DNA from: Burkholderiales bacterium
GTDB lineage: Bacteria > Pseudomonadota > Gammaproteobacteria > Burkholderiales > Thiobacteraceae
DNA: 64,000 bases
Assembly: GCA_023511995.1 (NCBI GenBank)
Contig: JAIMAL010000006.1
Span: forward strand, 1 to 64,000
Direction: 5' to 3'
The notes beneath the pieces were generated by a model. That model saw nothing but the letters and a program-made list of their open reading frames with translations. It had not been told where the DNA came from and searched no databases. This document shows positions 56,971-64,000 of this stretch, piece by piece. How positions within the stretch are numbered: the first letter of the stretch is position 1; every line of letters begins with the position of its first letter. Made by a program: the position numbers and the translations under genes.

Positions 56971-57579
56971 ATGCGGGGAAAATTCATCACGCTGGAAGGC
57001 ATCGATGGGGCCGGCAAGAGCACCCATCTGCCTTGGATTGCCGAATGGCTGCAGGCACGGGGTCACACCGTGGTGGTGACCCGGGAGCCCGGCGGCACCC
57101 CGCTGGGGGAGATGCTGCGGGATCTCCTGCTGGGGCAGCCCATGCACTCTGACACGGAAACCCTGCTCATGTTCGCCGCCCGCCGGGAACACATCGACAA
57201 AGTCATCCTGCCCGCCATGGGCAAGGGGCATTGGGTCGTCTCCGACCGCTTCACCGATGCCACCTTTGCCTATCAGGGCGGCGGGCGGGGTATCCCCGCA
57301 GCCAAACTGGAAGCCTTGGAAGACTGGGTGCAGCAGGGGCTCCAGCCGGACCTCACCCTCCTCTTCGACGTACCCTGGGAGGTAAGCCAAGCGCGCCTTG
57401 CCTTAAGTGCCGTGCGCGACCGCTTCGAAGCGGAAAAGCAGGATTTCTTCCAGCGGGTGAGAAACGCCTACCTGGAACGAGCGCGCGCCTTCCCGGAACG
57501 CATCCGGGTGGTGGACGCAAGCCGACCCATCGCCGCCATCCGCGAGACGCTGGCGACCATCCTCGGCGAGCTCGGCTGA
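56971..57579 (+). CDS. tmk: Thymidylate kinase
   Basis: Tmk phosphorylates dTMP. The 202-residue protein has the P-loop GIDGAGKST at 10-18, [11 protein letters not shown] and [23 protein letters not shown] at the mltG stop serves as ribosome binding site. The order mltG-tmk-holB is conserved in proteobacteria. Confidence 0.96.
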   Translation: MRGKFITLEGIDGAGKSTHLPWIAEWLQARGHTVVVTREPGGTPLGEMLRDLLLGQPMHSDTETLLMFAARREHIDKVILPAMGKGHWVVSDRFTDATFAYQGGGRGIPAAKLEALEDWVQQGLQPDLTLLFDVPWEVSQARLALSAVRDRFEAEKQDFFQRVRNAYLERARAFPERIRVVDASRPIAAIRETLATILGELG

Positions 57580-57612
57580 GCGCCGGATGGCCCTTGGCAG
57601 GTGACTTTCACC

Positions 57613-58602
57613 ATGAGCCTTTACCCCTGGCAGATCCCCGTCTGGCAGCGGCTCGTCGCAAAGCGACCGCGGCTGCCCCACGCCCTGCTGCTCCATGGAC
57701 GGCGGGGCATCGGCAAACGGGCCTTTGCCTTCGAATTCGCCCGCTTTCTCCTCTGCGAGGCGCCCCAGGAGGGGCACGCCTGCGGCCACTGCCGCGCCTG
57801 TCATCTCTTCCGCGTGGGTACCCACCCCGACTTCCGCCTCCTCGAGCCGGAGGAGCGGGAAGGGGAGGGCGAAGTTGGCCGCGGAACCCAGCAGATCGGC
57901 ATCGGCCAGGTGCGGGAGCTTTCGGATTTCGTCACCCTTTCCACCCATCAGCACGGGCCGCGGGTGATCCTCATCCATCCCGCCGAGGCCATGAACGTCG
58001 CGGCCGCCAATGCGCTCCTCAAGACTTTGGAGGAACCCGCCGAAAATACGGTATTCCTGCTGGTGAGCCACCAGCCGCGGCAGCTTCCGCCCACCGTGCT
58101 GAGCCGCTGCCGGGCGGTGGCCCTCCCGTTGCCTGGCCGCGAAGCGGCCCGGGCGTGGCTGGAAGGGCAGGGGGTAGCCGAGGCCGAGCTGTGTCTTGCC
58201 ATCAGCGGCGGGGCGCCCCTCTTGGCCCAAAGCTATGCCGCGGCCGAACGCCTAGAAAGCCGCCGGGCCTTCCTTTCGGCGCTGGCGGAACCTGCCCGCC
58301 TCGACTGGTTGCGGCTGGCGGAAGAGGGGAGCCGGCAGGAGCTGGCGGAGCTCATCGACTGGCTGCAGAAGTGGCTCTATGATCTGCTTGCCGTGCGGCT
58401 GGCCGGCCGGGTCCGTTACAATCCGGATTTCGCCGGCCGCTTGCAGGAACTGGGCGCAGGGGTTAATGTGACTGCTCTGTTGCGCTTTTTGCGGGAGGTG
58501 GCAGGGGTGCGCCGGCACCTTAAGCATCCCCTGAACACCCAGTTGCTCCTGGAAAGTGTTTTTTCCGCCTACCAACGGCTGTTGACGAGGGAAAATGGCT
58601 GA
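57613..58602 (+). CDS. holB: DNA polymerase III subunit delta'
   Basis: HolB is part of the clamp loader. The 329-residue protein has a partial P-loop GRRGIGKRA, the zinc site CGHCRACHLFRVGTHPD, LLKTLEEP and LSRCRAV. ATG 57613 has AGGTGA eight bases upstream; a GTG at 57601 is possible. It overlaps pilZ by eight bases. Confidence 0.92.
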   Translation: MSLYPWQIPVWQRLVAKRPRLPHALLLHGRRGIGKRAFAFEFARFLLCEAPQEGHACGHCRACHLFRVGTHPDFRLLEPEEREGEGEVGRGTQQIGIGQVRELSDFVTLSTHQHGPRVILIHPAEAMNVAAANALLKTLEEPAENTVFLLVSHQPRQLPPTVLSRCRAVALPLPGREAARAWLEGQGVAEAELCLAISGGAPLLAQSYAAAERLESRRAFLSALAEPARLDWLRLAEEGSRQELAELIDWLQKWLYDLLAVRLAGRVRYNPDFAGRLQELGAGVNVTALLRFLREVAGVRRHLKHPLNTQLLLESVFSAYQRLLTRENG

Positions 58603-58960
58603 AACGCAGAACAAACCCGCCACCCGACCCGGGGTGCTGTCCCTCAGCATCAAGGAGAAGTCCGCGCTCTACGCGGCTTATATGCCCTATCTGAAAAACG
58701 GCGGCATCTTCATTCCCACCAACAAGTCCTACAAGCTGGGGGATGAGGTCTTCATGCTGCTCACCCTCATGAACGACCCTAACAAGATTCCCGTTGCCGG
58801 CCGCGTGGTGTGGATTACCCCCGCCGGCGCCCAAGGGGGCAAGACCCAGGGCATCGGCGTCGAATTCGCCGCCAACGAAAGCGGCACCGCCGCCCGCAAC
58901 AAGATCGAGGGCCTGCTTGGCGGCTCGCTGAAATCGACGCGCCCCACCCACACCATGTGA
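58595..58960 (+). CDS. pilZ: PilZ-domain protein, type IV pilus type
   Basis: The 121-residue protein is a compact PilZ domain: LSLSIKEKSALYAAYMPYL, NGGIFIPTNKSYKLGDEV and KTQGIGVEFA. Like the PilZ needed for type IV pilus assembly, it lacks the RxxxR motif that binds c-di-GMP. The place between holB and tatD is the same as in Pseudomonas. It overlaps holB by eight bases. Confidence 0.9.
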   Translation: MAETQNKPATRPGVLSLSIKEKSALYAAYMPYLKNGGIFIPTNKSYKLGDEVFMLLTLMNDPNKIPVAGRVVWITPAGAQGGKTQGIGVEFAANESGTAARNKIEGLLGGSLKSTRPTHTM

Positions 58961-58975
58961 GGGGCGCCCCGCGCC

Positions 58976-59752
58976 ATGTTTGTCGATTCCCATTGCCATC
59001 TGGATTTCCCGGAGCTTGCTCCGCACACCGGGGAAATCCTTGCCCGCATGGCGGATAACCAGGTCACCCATGCCCTCTGCGTGGGCGTCAATCTGCCTGA
59101 CTTCTCCAAGGTACGGGCGCTGGCCCAACAGCATGGGAATCTCTTCGCCTCCGTCGGTGTGCATCCGGACTACACCGACACACCGGAACCCACCGTCGCC
59201 GAGCTGGTCAGCCTCGCCTCCGATCCCAAGGTGGTGGCCATTGGCGAAACCGGCCTCGACTATTTTCGCCTCAAGGGCGATCTAGAATGGCAGCGGGCGC
59301 GCTTCCGCACCCACATCCGCGCGGCGCGGGAGGTGGGCAAGCCCCTCATCATCCACAGCCGGGAGGCGGCGGCAGACACCCTGCGCCTGCTGCGGGAAGA
59401 GCGGGCCCAAGAAGTGGGGGGGGTGATGCACTGCTTCACCGAGAGTTGGGAGGTGGCCCAGGCGGCGATGGACCTGGGGTTTTACATCTCCTTTTCCGGC
59501 ATCGTCACCTTCAAGAACGCCACCGCCCTCAGAGAGGTAGCACGCGAGGTCCCCCTGGAGCGCATGCTCATCGAAACCGACTCGCCCTATCTCGCGCCCG
59601 TGCCCTTCCGCGGCAAGACCAACGAACCCGCCTATGTGAAACACGTGGCGGAGGAGATCGCCCGCGTCAAGGGCATCGGGGTGGACGAGGTGGGCGCCGC
59701 CACATGGAGAAATTTCTTTAACTTGTTCCGTCAAGCCTCTGTTGCACAATAG
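58976..59752 (+). CDS. tatD: TatD-family deoxyribonuclease
   Basis: The 258-residue metal-dependent hydrolase has MFVDSHCHLDFPE (HxH), AIGETGLDYF, PLIIHSREA, GGVMHCFTE and LIETDSPYLAPVPFRGK. TatD proteins process DNA ends or abnormal tRNA. It follows pilZ and its last nine bases overlap the start of the ankyrin gene. Confidence 0.94.
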   Translation: MFVDSHCHLDFPELAPHTGEILARMADNQVTHALCVGVNLPDFSKVRALAQQHGNLFASVGVHPDYTDTPEPTVAELVSLASDPKVVAIGETGLDYFRLKGDLEWQRARFRTHIRAAREVGKPLIIHSREAAADTLRLLREERAQEVGGVMHCFTESWEVAQAAMDLGFYISFSGIVTFKNATALREVAREVPLERMLIETDSPYLAPVPFRGKTNEPAYVKHVAEEIARVKGIGVDEVGAATWRNFFNLFRQASVAQ

Positions 59753-60404
59753 ACTTTTTCAGGCGTTCCTCATTGCCGGCCTGGCCCTTTCCCCCTCCGC
59801 CCGCGCCGGTGACATCCGCGACGACATCGTCCAGGCCATCCAGATCGACGACGCGGGGGAAGTCCGGACGCAACTGGCCCGGGGCGCGGACGTCAACCTG
59901 AGCGATGAGGCGGGCAACACGTTGCTCATGCGGGCAGCACGGGAAGGAAGCCTCGCCTCGGTGCGGGTGCTCCTTGCAGCCGGCGCCCGCGTCCACCAGA
60001 CCAACGCCTTTGGCGACACCGCGCTGCACCTCGCCGCCTGGGGCGGTGATGCCCGCATCGTGCGGCTCCTATTGGACCGGGGGGCTTCGGTCGCGCCCAA
60101 TCACCGCGGCTGGACACCGCTCATGTACGCAGCACTGGCCGGGCACGAGGAAGTCGTGGCCATGCTCCTCGAGGCCGCCTCACCGGTCAATACCGCCAAC
60201 CGGTCCGGCCTCACCGCGCTCATGCTGGCGGCGATGAAGGGGCATGAAACCATCGTCCGGCGTCTGCTTGCCGCCGGTGCCGATCCCCGGGCGCAGGACG
60301 TGACGGGCAAGACGGCGCGGGAACTGGCCTTGGAAAATGGCAACACCGATGTGGCCGCGATCGTTGCCGCTGCCCAGCAAGCGGCAGCCAGGGCGAGCCC
60401 CTGA
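59742..60404 (+). CDS. Exported ankyrin-repeat protein
   Basis: The 220-residue protein has a signal peptide (FQAFLIAGLALSPSARA) and about five ankyrin repeats, each with a TPL/TAL box (GNTLLMRAAREG, GDTALHLAAWGG, GWTPLMYAALAG, GLTALMLAAMKG, GKTARELALENG). Such periplasmic proteins bind other proteins, for example catalases or lytic enzymes; the partner here is unknown. The start is TTG, overlapping tatD; no ATG gives the signal peptide. Confidence 0.85.
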   Translation: MHNRLFQAFLIAGLALSPSARAGDIRDDIVQAIQIDDAGEVRTQLARGADVNLSDEAGNTLLMRAAREGSLASVRVLLAAGARVHQTNAFGDTALHLAAWGGDARIVRLLLDRGASVAPNHRGWTPLMYAALAGHEEVVAMLLEAASPVNTANRSGLTALMLAAMKGHETIVRRLLAAGADPRAQDVTGKTARELALENGNTDVAAIVAAAQQAAARASP

Positions 60405-60448
60405 GGACGTCACGCAAGGGCCAGCCAGCTCAACCCCGGGAAAGCATT

Positions 60449-60476
60449 CCTTCGCATAATGTGTATTATGTCAAAT
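60449..60476. other. dif site for XerCD chromosome-dimer resolution
   Basis: The 28-bp sequence reads CCTTCGCATAA, TGTGTA, TTATGTCAAAT (left arm, centre, right arm). The E. coli dif arms are GGTGCGCATAA, TGTATA, TTATGTTAAAT, so 23 of 28 positions agree, including 10 of 11 in the XerD arm. It lies in a gene-free gap where plus-strand genes from the left and minus-strand genes from the right converge. FtsK-loading octamers GGGNAGGG were seen on the plus strand to the left (51635, 55439, 57862, 58165) and on the minus strand to the right (61675, 62489); this scan was not exhaustive. Confidence 0.85.
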
Positions 60477-60734
60477 TAGTTGGGATTGTGGTTCAGGGCG
60501 CCGCGGGCGTCTTTCGGCCCCCCACGCTCCCGCTCTGTTTCCCCCACCAGCCCGCGGCCCGGGCGAAACGATTTGGGGGCACGGGGATCCGGCCAAGACC
60601 CCAGGCTTGCCGCACTGTCCGGAAACGTCGCGCGTGTGGTTGGTTCCCGCACGGAAGACGAACGCGGGCGTGGTAGTCCCCTCGCCGAGGGCGGGCTGTC
60701 GTGGGGACGAGGAAACGCTGAGTTGGGAAAACCC
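60477..60734. other. Gap right of dif with no clear gene
   Basis: About 260 bases with no convincing coding region. Several reading frames are open but Arg/Gly/Pro-biased, as expected for random GC-rich DNA. I looked for RNase P RNA, tmRNA and 6S RNA hallmarks and saw none. Confidence 0.4.
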
Positions 60735-60944
60735 TCACCCCACCGGCGTGGGATCGGAACGGGTGAGCGCGGAAAAGAGGCGCTCCAGCAGCGCATCGAC
60801 GGCTGCCGCATCCTCGGCAAAACCCCGCGCCCCCGCACCGGCCCGCGCCCCTTCACAGGCCGCGTTGAGGGCGGCCAGGCGCGCCAGGAACAGGCGCTCT
60901 TCGGCGGTAAGCGGCCCTTGGGGAGAAACGTTCAAAGCAGGCAT
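60735..60944 (-). CDS. Small hypothetical protein
   Basis: The frame encodes about 69 residues from an ATG at 60944 (a GTG two codons earlier is possible). The composition is helical and protein-like (PLTAEERLFLARLAALNAACEGA, split as PLTAEERLFLARL and AALNAACEGA), unlike the other frames. I do not recognise it, and no good ribosome binding site is seen. Confidence 0.35.
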   Translation of the reverse strand: MPALNVSPQGPLTAEERLFLARLAALNAACEGARAGAGARGFAEDAAAVDALLERLFSALTRSDPTPVG

Positions 60945-61019
60945 GGTCACAGGATCCCGGTTTGCCTGCAGTAATCGGCAACGACGGCGGAAACTTTAGC
61001 GGCGACGCCGCTGGACAAG

Positions 61020-61057
61020 AAAAAGGGAGAATCCGGGGAAAAAGGGAGAATCCGGGG
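61020..61057. repeat. Perfect tandem duplication of a 19-bp unit downstream of tRNA-Leu
   Basis: The unit AAAAAGGGAGAATCCGGGG occurs twice in direct succession (61020-61038 and 61039-61057). On the minus strand each copy ends in five T after a short GGA/TCC hairpin, so the pair may act as the transcription end of the tRNA-Cys/tRNA-Leu unit. Confidence 0.8.
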
Positions 61058-61074
61058 GGCTCAAGCCGGCGAAG

Positions 61075-61162
61075 TGGTGCCCGGAGCCGGACTCGAACCG
61101 GCACGGGCTTTTGGCCCGAGGGATTTTAAGTCCCTTGTGTCTACCTGTTCCACCACCCGGGC
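61075..61162 (-). tRNA. tRNA-Leu (TAA)
   Basis: The 88-base gene has acceptor GCCCGGG/TCCGGGC, anticodon loop CTTAAAA (anticodon TAA), a long variable arm (CTCGGGC..GCCCGTG) as in leucine tRNAs, T-loop GGTTCGAGTCC and an encoded CCA. It is the last of three tRNAs downstream of pgsA, in the order of E. coli glyW-cysT-leuZ. Confidence 0.97.
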
Positions 61163-61167
61163 GGATG

Positions 61168-61241
61168 TGGAGGCGGGGGTCGGAATCGAACCGGCGTCCA
61201 CGGCTTTGCAGGCCGCTGCATAACCACTCTGCCACCCCGCC
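61168..61241 (-). tRNA. tRNA-Cys (GCA)
   Basis: The 74-base gene has acceptor GGCGGGG/CCCCGCC, anticodon loop CTGCAAA (anticodon GCA), discriminator T as expected for cysteine, and an encoded CCA. Five bases separate it from tRNA-Leu, so the two are surely cotranscribed. Confidence 0.97.
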
Positions 61242-61275
61242 CTGTGGAACCCACGGATTGCGAAACTGTGCAGAT

Positions 61276-61294
61276 GGGCGCCAGACAGGCGCCC
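61276..61294. repeat. 7-bp inverted repeat upstream of tRNA-Cys
   Basis: GGGCGCC and GGCGCCC pair perfectly around five bases (AGACA). It lies between the tRNA-Gly terminator and tRNA-Cys, so it could be a processing hairpin or an operator. No T-run follows. Confidence 0.5.
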
Positions 61295-61303
61295 GGCAAA
61301 ACT

Positions 61304-61339
61304 AAAAAGGGAAAACGAAGTACTCGCCTTCGCTTTCCC
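61304..61339 (-). terminator. Rho-independent terminator after tRNA-Gly
   Basis: On the minus strand GGGAAAGCGAAG and CTTCGTTTTCCC form a 12-bp stem (one G:T) around seven bases, followed by five T. It starts seven bases beyond the tRNA-Gly CCA end. Confidence 0.9.
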
Positions 61340-61345
61340 CGGATT

Positions 61346-61421
61346 TGGAGCGGGAAACGAGTCTCGAACTCGCGACCTCAACCTTGGCAAGGTTGCGCTC
61401 TACCAGCTGAGCTATTCCCGC
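61346..61421 (-). tRNA. tRNA-Gly (GCC)
   Basis: The 76-base gene has acceptor GCGGGAA/TTCCCGC, anticodon loop TTGCCAA (anticodon GCC), T-loop AGTTCGAGACT and an encoded CCA. It has its own promoter (in the 3' end of pgsA) and its own terminator. Confidence 0.97.
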
Positions 61422-61436
61422 CTGACGAGAGCCGCC

Positions 61437-61464
61437 ATTTTACCCAAGCGCGGCGCGATGTCAA
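61437..61464 (-). promoter_or_regulatory. Sigma-70 promoter of tRNA-Gly
   Basis: On the minus strand TTGACA and TAAAAT are separated by 16 bases. The -35 box lies over the pgsA stop codon. A GC-rich discriminator (GGCGGC) follows, typical of stable-RNA promoters. Confidence 0.88.
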
Positions 61465-62036
61465 CCAACCCCCCCGCCACGCGCCGAGCGCACCGCCTGC
61501 ATCATGTAGTAGATCATGGACAGGATGGTGAGAAGGGCCGCGAGATAAATGAGCCAGGTGCCCATCTCGCGGATGGGCAGTCCTGCCACCGGCTCCCCAT
61601 AGAGGAGCAGCAGGATGGCCACCATCTGGGAGGCGGTCTTGATCTTGCCAATGAAGGCCACCGCCACGCTCCTGCCCTGCCCCACCCCCGCCATCCACTC
61701 GCGCAGCGCCGAAATGGCGATCTCCCGCCCGATGATGATGAGGGCGATGACGCCTTCGACCCGTCCCAGCTCCAGCAGCATGATGAGCGCCGCGGCGACC
61801 ATCAGCTTGTCCGCCACCGGATCAAGGAAGGCGCCGAAGGGGGAAGTCTGGTTGAGCGCCCGGGCGAGGTAGCCATCCAGCCAGTCGGTGACGGCTGCGG
61901 CAGCGAAGAGGGCGGCGGCGGTCATGTTGAGGAGGTGGGCGTCAAGCCACCCTTCCGGTAGGTGGAAAAGCAGCACGAAAACCGGAATGAGGACGATGCG
62001 AAGCCAGGTGAGGAGGTTGGGCAGATTGAGCGGCAT
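61461..62036 (-). CDS. pgsA: CDP-diacylglycerol-glycerol-3-phosphate 3-phosphatidyltransferase
   Basis: PgsA makes phosphatidylglycerol phosphate. The 191-residue membrane protein has the CDP-alcohol motif DWLDGYLARALNQTSPFG followed by AFLDPVADK and several membrane helices. The start MPLNLPNLLTWLRI matches the family; codons upstream overlap uvrC. It follows uvrC closely, as in E. coli. Confidence 0.95.
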   Translation of the reverse strand: MPLNLPNLLTWLRIVLIPVFVLLFHLPEGWLDAHLLNMTAAALFAAAAVTDWLDGYLARALNQTSPFGAFLDPVADKLMVAAALIMLLELGRVEGVIALIIIGREIAISALREWMAGVGQGRSVAVAFIGKIKTASQMVAILLLLYGEPVAGLPIREMGTWLIYLAALLTILSMIYYMMQAVRSARGGGVG

Positions 62037-62040
62037 GGGA

Positions 62041-63837
62041 TCAGTGAAAAGAGGCGTAGATTTTTTCCGCCAGGGTGCGGCTGATGCCCTCCACCTTGGC
62101 CAGCTCGTCAATGCTGGCATCCCGCAGGCCCTTCAGCCCGCCGAAACGGCGCAAAAGCATCTGTCGCCGCTTGGGGCCCACGCCCGGGATTTCGTCCAGC
62201 AGGGAATGGGTGCGCGCCTTGCCCCGGCGCGCGCGGTGGCCGGTGATGGCGAAACGGTGGGCTTCGTCGCGGATTTGCTGGATGAGATGCAGGCCCGGAT
62301 GGTCAGTGGGTAGACGCAGCGGTTCCCTTCTGTCACCAAAGACCAGTTGCTCGAGCCCGGGCTTGCGTCCCGGGCCCTTGGCCACGCCCACCACTTCCAC
62401 CTCGCCCACCCCTAGCTCGGCGAGCACGCTGCGCGCCACGGCCACCTGGCCACGGCCGCCATCGATGAGGAGCAGGTCGGGCAGCTTCCCCTCCCCTGCC
62501 GCCAGCCGGCGGTAGCGGCGGGTGAGGGCTTGCCGCATCGCGCCGTAATCGTCGCCCGCCACCCCCGGCTCGATGTTGAAACGGCGGTATTCCGCGGGTC
62601 TCAGGGCGAAGTCGTCATAGACCACACAGGCGGCGACGGTGGCCTCGCCGAGGGTGTGGGAGATGTCGAAGCACTCGATGCGGCGCAGGCTTTCGGGCAG
62701 TCCCAGCGCCTCCAGCAAGGCGGCGAGGCGGGCCTCTTGGGTGCTTTGCTGGGCAAGCCGCTGCCGGATGGCAAGCAGCGCATTCTTCGCCGCCATCTCC
62801 AGCCACACCCGGCGCTCACCGGTCACACGGTTGACGATCTGCACCCGATGTCCGCTGGTGGCACTCAAGAGTTCGCCGAGCTCCGCCCGGTCGATGTCGG
62901 TGTTGACCAGGATGAGGGGGGGAGCCGGCTGTTCCCCGTAATGCTGGGCGAGGAAAGCTTCCAGGATGCGGGCCGGGTCGTGCCCTTCCGCATGCTGGGG
63001 GAAGATGGCCTTGTCCCCCAGGTGCCGGCCGGCGCGGATCATGGTCAGATTGACACAGGCAAGCCCCGCCTCCACCGCCACGGCCACCACATCCGCGTTT
63101 ACCTGCCGCCCGCTTTCCACGAACTGGCGCTCCTGCACCGCCCGCAGGGCCTTGATCCGGTCCCGGTAGAAGGCCGCCTCCTCATAGGCCTGGGCTTCCG
63201 AGGCGGCCAGCATGGCCTGGGTCAGTTCGTCGAGGACGTGCTGCTCCCGCCCCAGGAGAAAGGCGCTGGCCCGTTCCACCTCTCGGGCGTAGTCGGCCTC
63301 GCTCACCGCCCCCACGCAGGGTGCGGTGCAGCGTTGGATCTGGTGCAAAAGGCAGGGACGGGAACGGTGGCTGAACACCCCATCCTCGCAGGTGCGCAGG
63401 CGGAAGACTTTCTGCAAAAGCTGGATGCTTTCCCGCACCGCATGGGCGTTGGGATAGGGGCCGAAATAGCGGTCGCCCTTTTTCTGCGGTCCCCGATGCA
63501 AGGCCAGGCGGGGGAAGGCATGACCGGTGAGGACAATGTAGGGATAGGACTTGTCGTCGCGGAAGAGAATGTTGTAGCGGGGGGCCAGGCCCTTGATCAG
63601 ATTGTTTTCCAGGAGCAGGGCCTCGTGCTCGGAGCGGGTGACGGTGATCTCGACGCGCGCCACCTGGGACAGCATGAGCTGGATGCGGGGGGAAAGAACG
63701 GTCTTCTGGAAATAGGACGAGACCCGCTTTTTGAGGTCCCGCGCCTTGCCCACGTAAAGCACGTTCCCGTCCGCCCCCAACATGCGATAGACCCCCGGCA
63801 GATGGGGCAGACCGGCCAGGAAGGTCGTGTCCAACAT
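62041..63837 (-). CDS. uvrC: Excinuclease ABC subunit C
   Basis: UvrC makes both incisions in nucleotide excision repair. The 598-residue protein has the GIY-YIG nuclease (LPGVYRMLGADGNVLYVGKA split: LPGVYRML, VLYVGKARDLKKRV), a UVR domain near residue 200, the UvrC RNase H-like domain (IECFDISHTLGEATVAACVV) and a C-terminal HhH pair (IPGVGPKRRQMLLRRFG, VEGISRTLAEKIY). It is followed four bases later by pgsA. Confidence 0.95.
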   Translation of the reverse strand: MLDTTFLAGLPHLPGVYRMLGADGNVLYVGKARDLKKRVSSYFQKTVLSPRIQLMLSQVARVEITVTRSEHEALLLENNLIKGLAPRYNILFRDDKSYPYIVLTGHAFPRLALHRGPQKKGDRYFGPYPNAHAVRESIQLLQKVFRLRTCEDGVFSHRSRPCLLHQIQRCTAPCVGAVSEADYAREVERASAFLLGREQHVLDELTQAMLAASEAQAYEEAAFYRDRIKALRAVQERQFVESGRQVNADVVAVAVEAGLACVNLTMIRAGRHLGDKAIFPQHAEGHDPARILEAFLAQHYGEQPAPPLILVNTDIDRAELGELLSATSGHRVQIVNRVTGERRVWLEMAAKNALLAIRQRLAQQSTQEARLAALLEALGLPESLRRIECFDISHTLGEATVAACVVYDDFALRPAEYRRFNIEPGVAGDDYGAMRQALTRRYRRLAAGEGKLPDLLLIDGGRGQVAVARSVLAELGVGEVEVVGVAKGPGRKPGLEQLVFGDRREPLRLPTDHPGLHLIQQIRDEAHRFAITGHRARRGKARTHSLLDEIPGVGPKRRQMLLRRFGGLKGLRDASIDELAKVEGISRTLAEKIYASFH

Positions 63838-63878
63838 CTCAGATTCCGCTTGAGGTTGTCTATGTAAGAGTTTGATAT

Positions 63879-64000
63879 TCAGTCACTTTCATCGAGCAGC
63901 TTGCCGCCGATGGCCCATTGCTCGTCCGGCAGCTCATCGAAGGCGATGTAGGTGTAGGACTTGGGTTTGTGGGCGATGCGTTCAAGGGTGTCCGTGATTT
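63879..64000 (-). CDS. C-terminal end of a tautomerase-family protein (partial)
   Basis: Only the last 39 codons are inside the window. The translation ITDTLERIAHKPKSYTYIAF followed by DELPDEQWAIGGKLLDES matches the end of 4-oxalocrotonate-tautomerase-like proteins (ITDxL...TYVxIDEVxxxNWGIGG). The catalytic Pro1 is beyond the right edge, so activity cannot be judged. Confidence 0.65.
   Translation of the reverse strand, partial: ITDTLERIAHKPKSYTYIAFDELPDEQWAIGGKLLDESD

Noticed and set aside
60477-60734. Structured RNA gene beside dif
   Set aside because: Hallmarks of RNase P RNA, tmRNA and 6S RNA are missing; GC-rich hairpins alone are not evidence.

Overview
The window is high-GC DNA with dense, overlapping genes and looks like a piece of a betaproteobacterial chromosome. 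The yceD-rpmF-plsX-fabHDG-acpP-fabF block, the uvrC-pgsA-tRNA(Gly,Cys,Leu) block and an RNase E with an Arg-rich tail all fit that reading. A sulfide-oxidation operon (sulfide:quinone oxidoreductase plus flavocytochrome c) suggests a sulfur-oxidising lineage. The genus cannot be fixed from the sequence alone.

Region 1 (88-8484) is a complete type I-E CRISPR-Cas operon on the minus strand: cas3-cse1-cse2-cas7e-cas5e-cas6e-cas1-cas2. No repeat array is visible; it presumably lies beyond the left edge, past cas2. Base composition drops inside cse1.

Region 2 (8614-13590) is a sulfide module. sqr, a small monoheme cytochrome c and fccB form a minus-strand operon behind a near-consensus sigma-54 promoter and end in a strong terminator. 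The divergent gene encodes a sigma-54 activator whose sensor domain has the three-cysteine spacing of the persulfide sensor FisR, followed by a truncated haemoglobin. This is the most coherent regulated system in the window.

Region 3 (13737-33820) is mixed housekeeping: a His-rich glycine-zipper protein, rmuC, a GGDEF/EAL protein, two aminotransferases, a beta-CASP nuclease, SRAP, lytic enzymes, tadA, a kinase-HDOD-GAF fusion, tRNA-Asn with its own promoter, AsmA, uvrB and a tyrosine phosphatase. Region 4 (33823-47672) holds rne with a long leader, rluC, a HAD phosphatase, a Rieske protein, sppA, rof, an RsmI-like methyltransferase, an EamA transporter, a degenerate PTS enzyme I-like protein, maf and a two-subunit biotin carboxylase/carboxyltransferase pair. 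Region 5 (47717-60404) is the fatty-acid/folate/dTMP cluster running to tatD and an ankyrin protein, with pabB and pilZ inserted.

Region 6 (60449-64000) contains a 28-bp sequence closely matching the chromosome-dimer-resolution site dif, followed by minus-strand tRNA-Leu, tRNA-Cys, tRNA-Gly, pgsA, uvrC and the end of a tautomerase-like gene. Genes on both sides point towards the dif-like site, as expected at a replication terminus.
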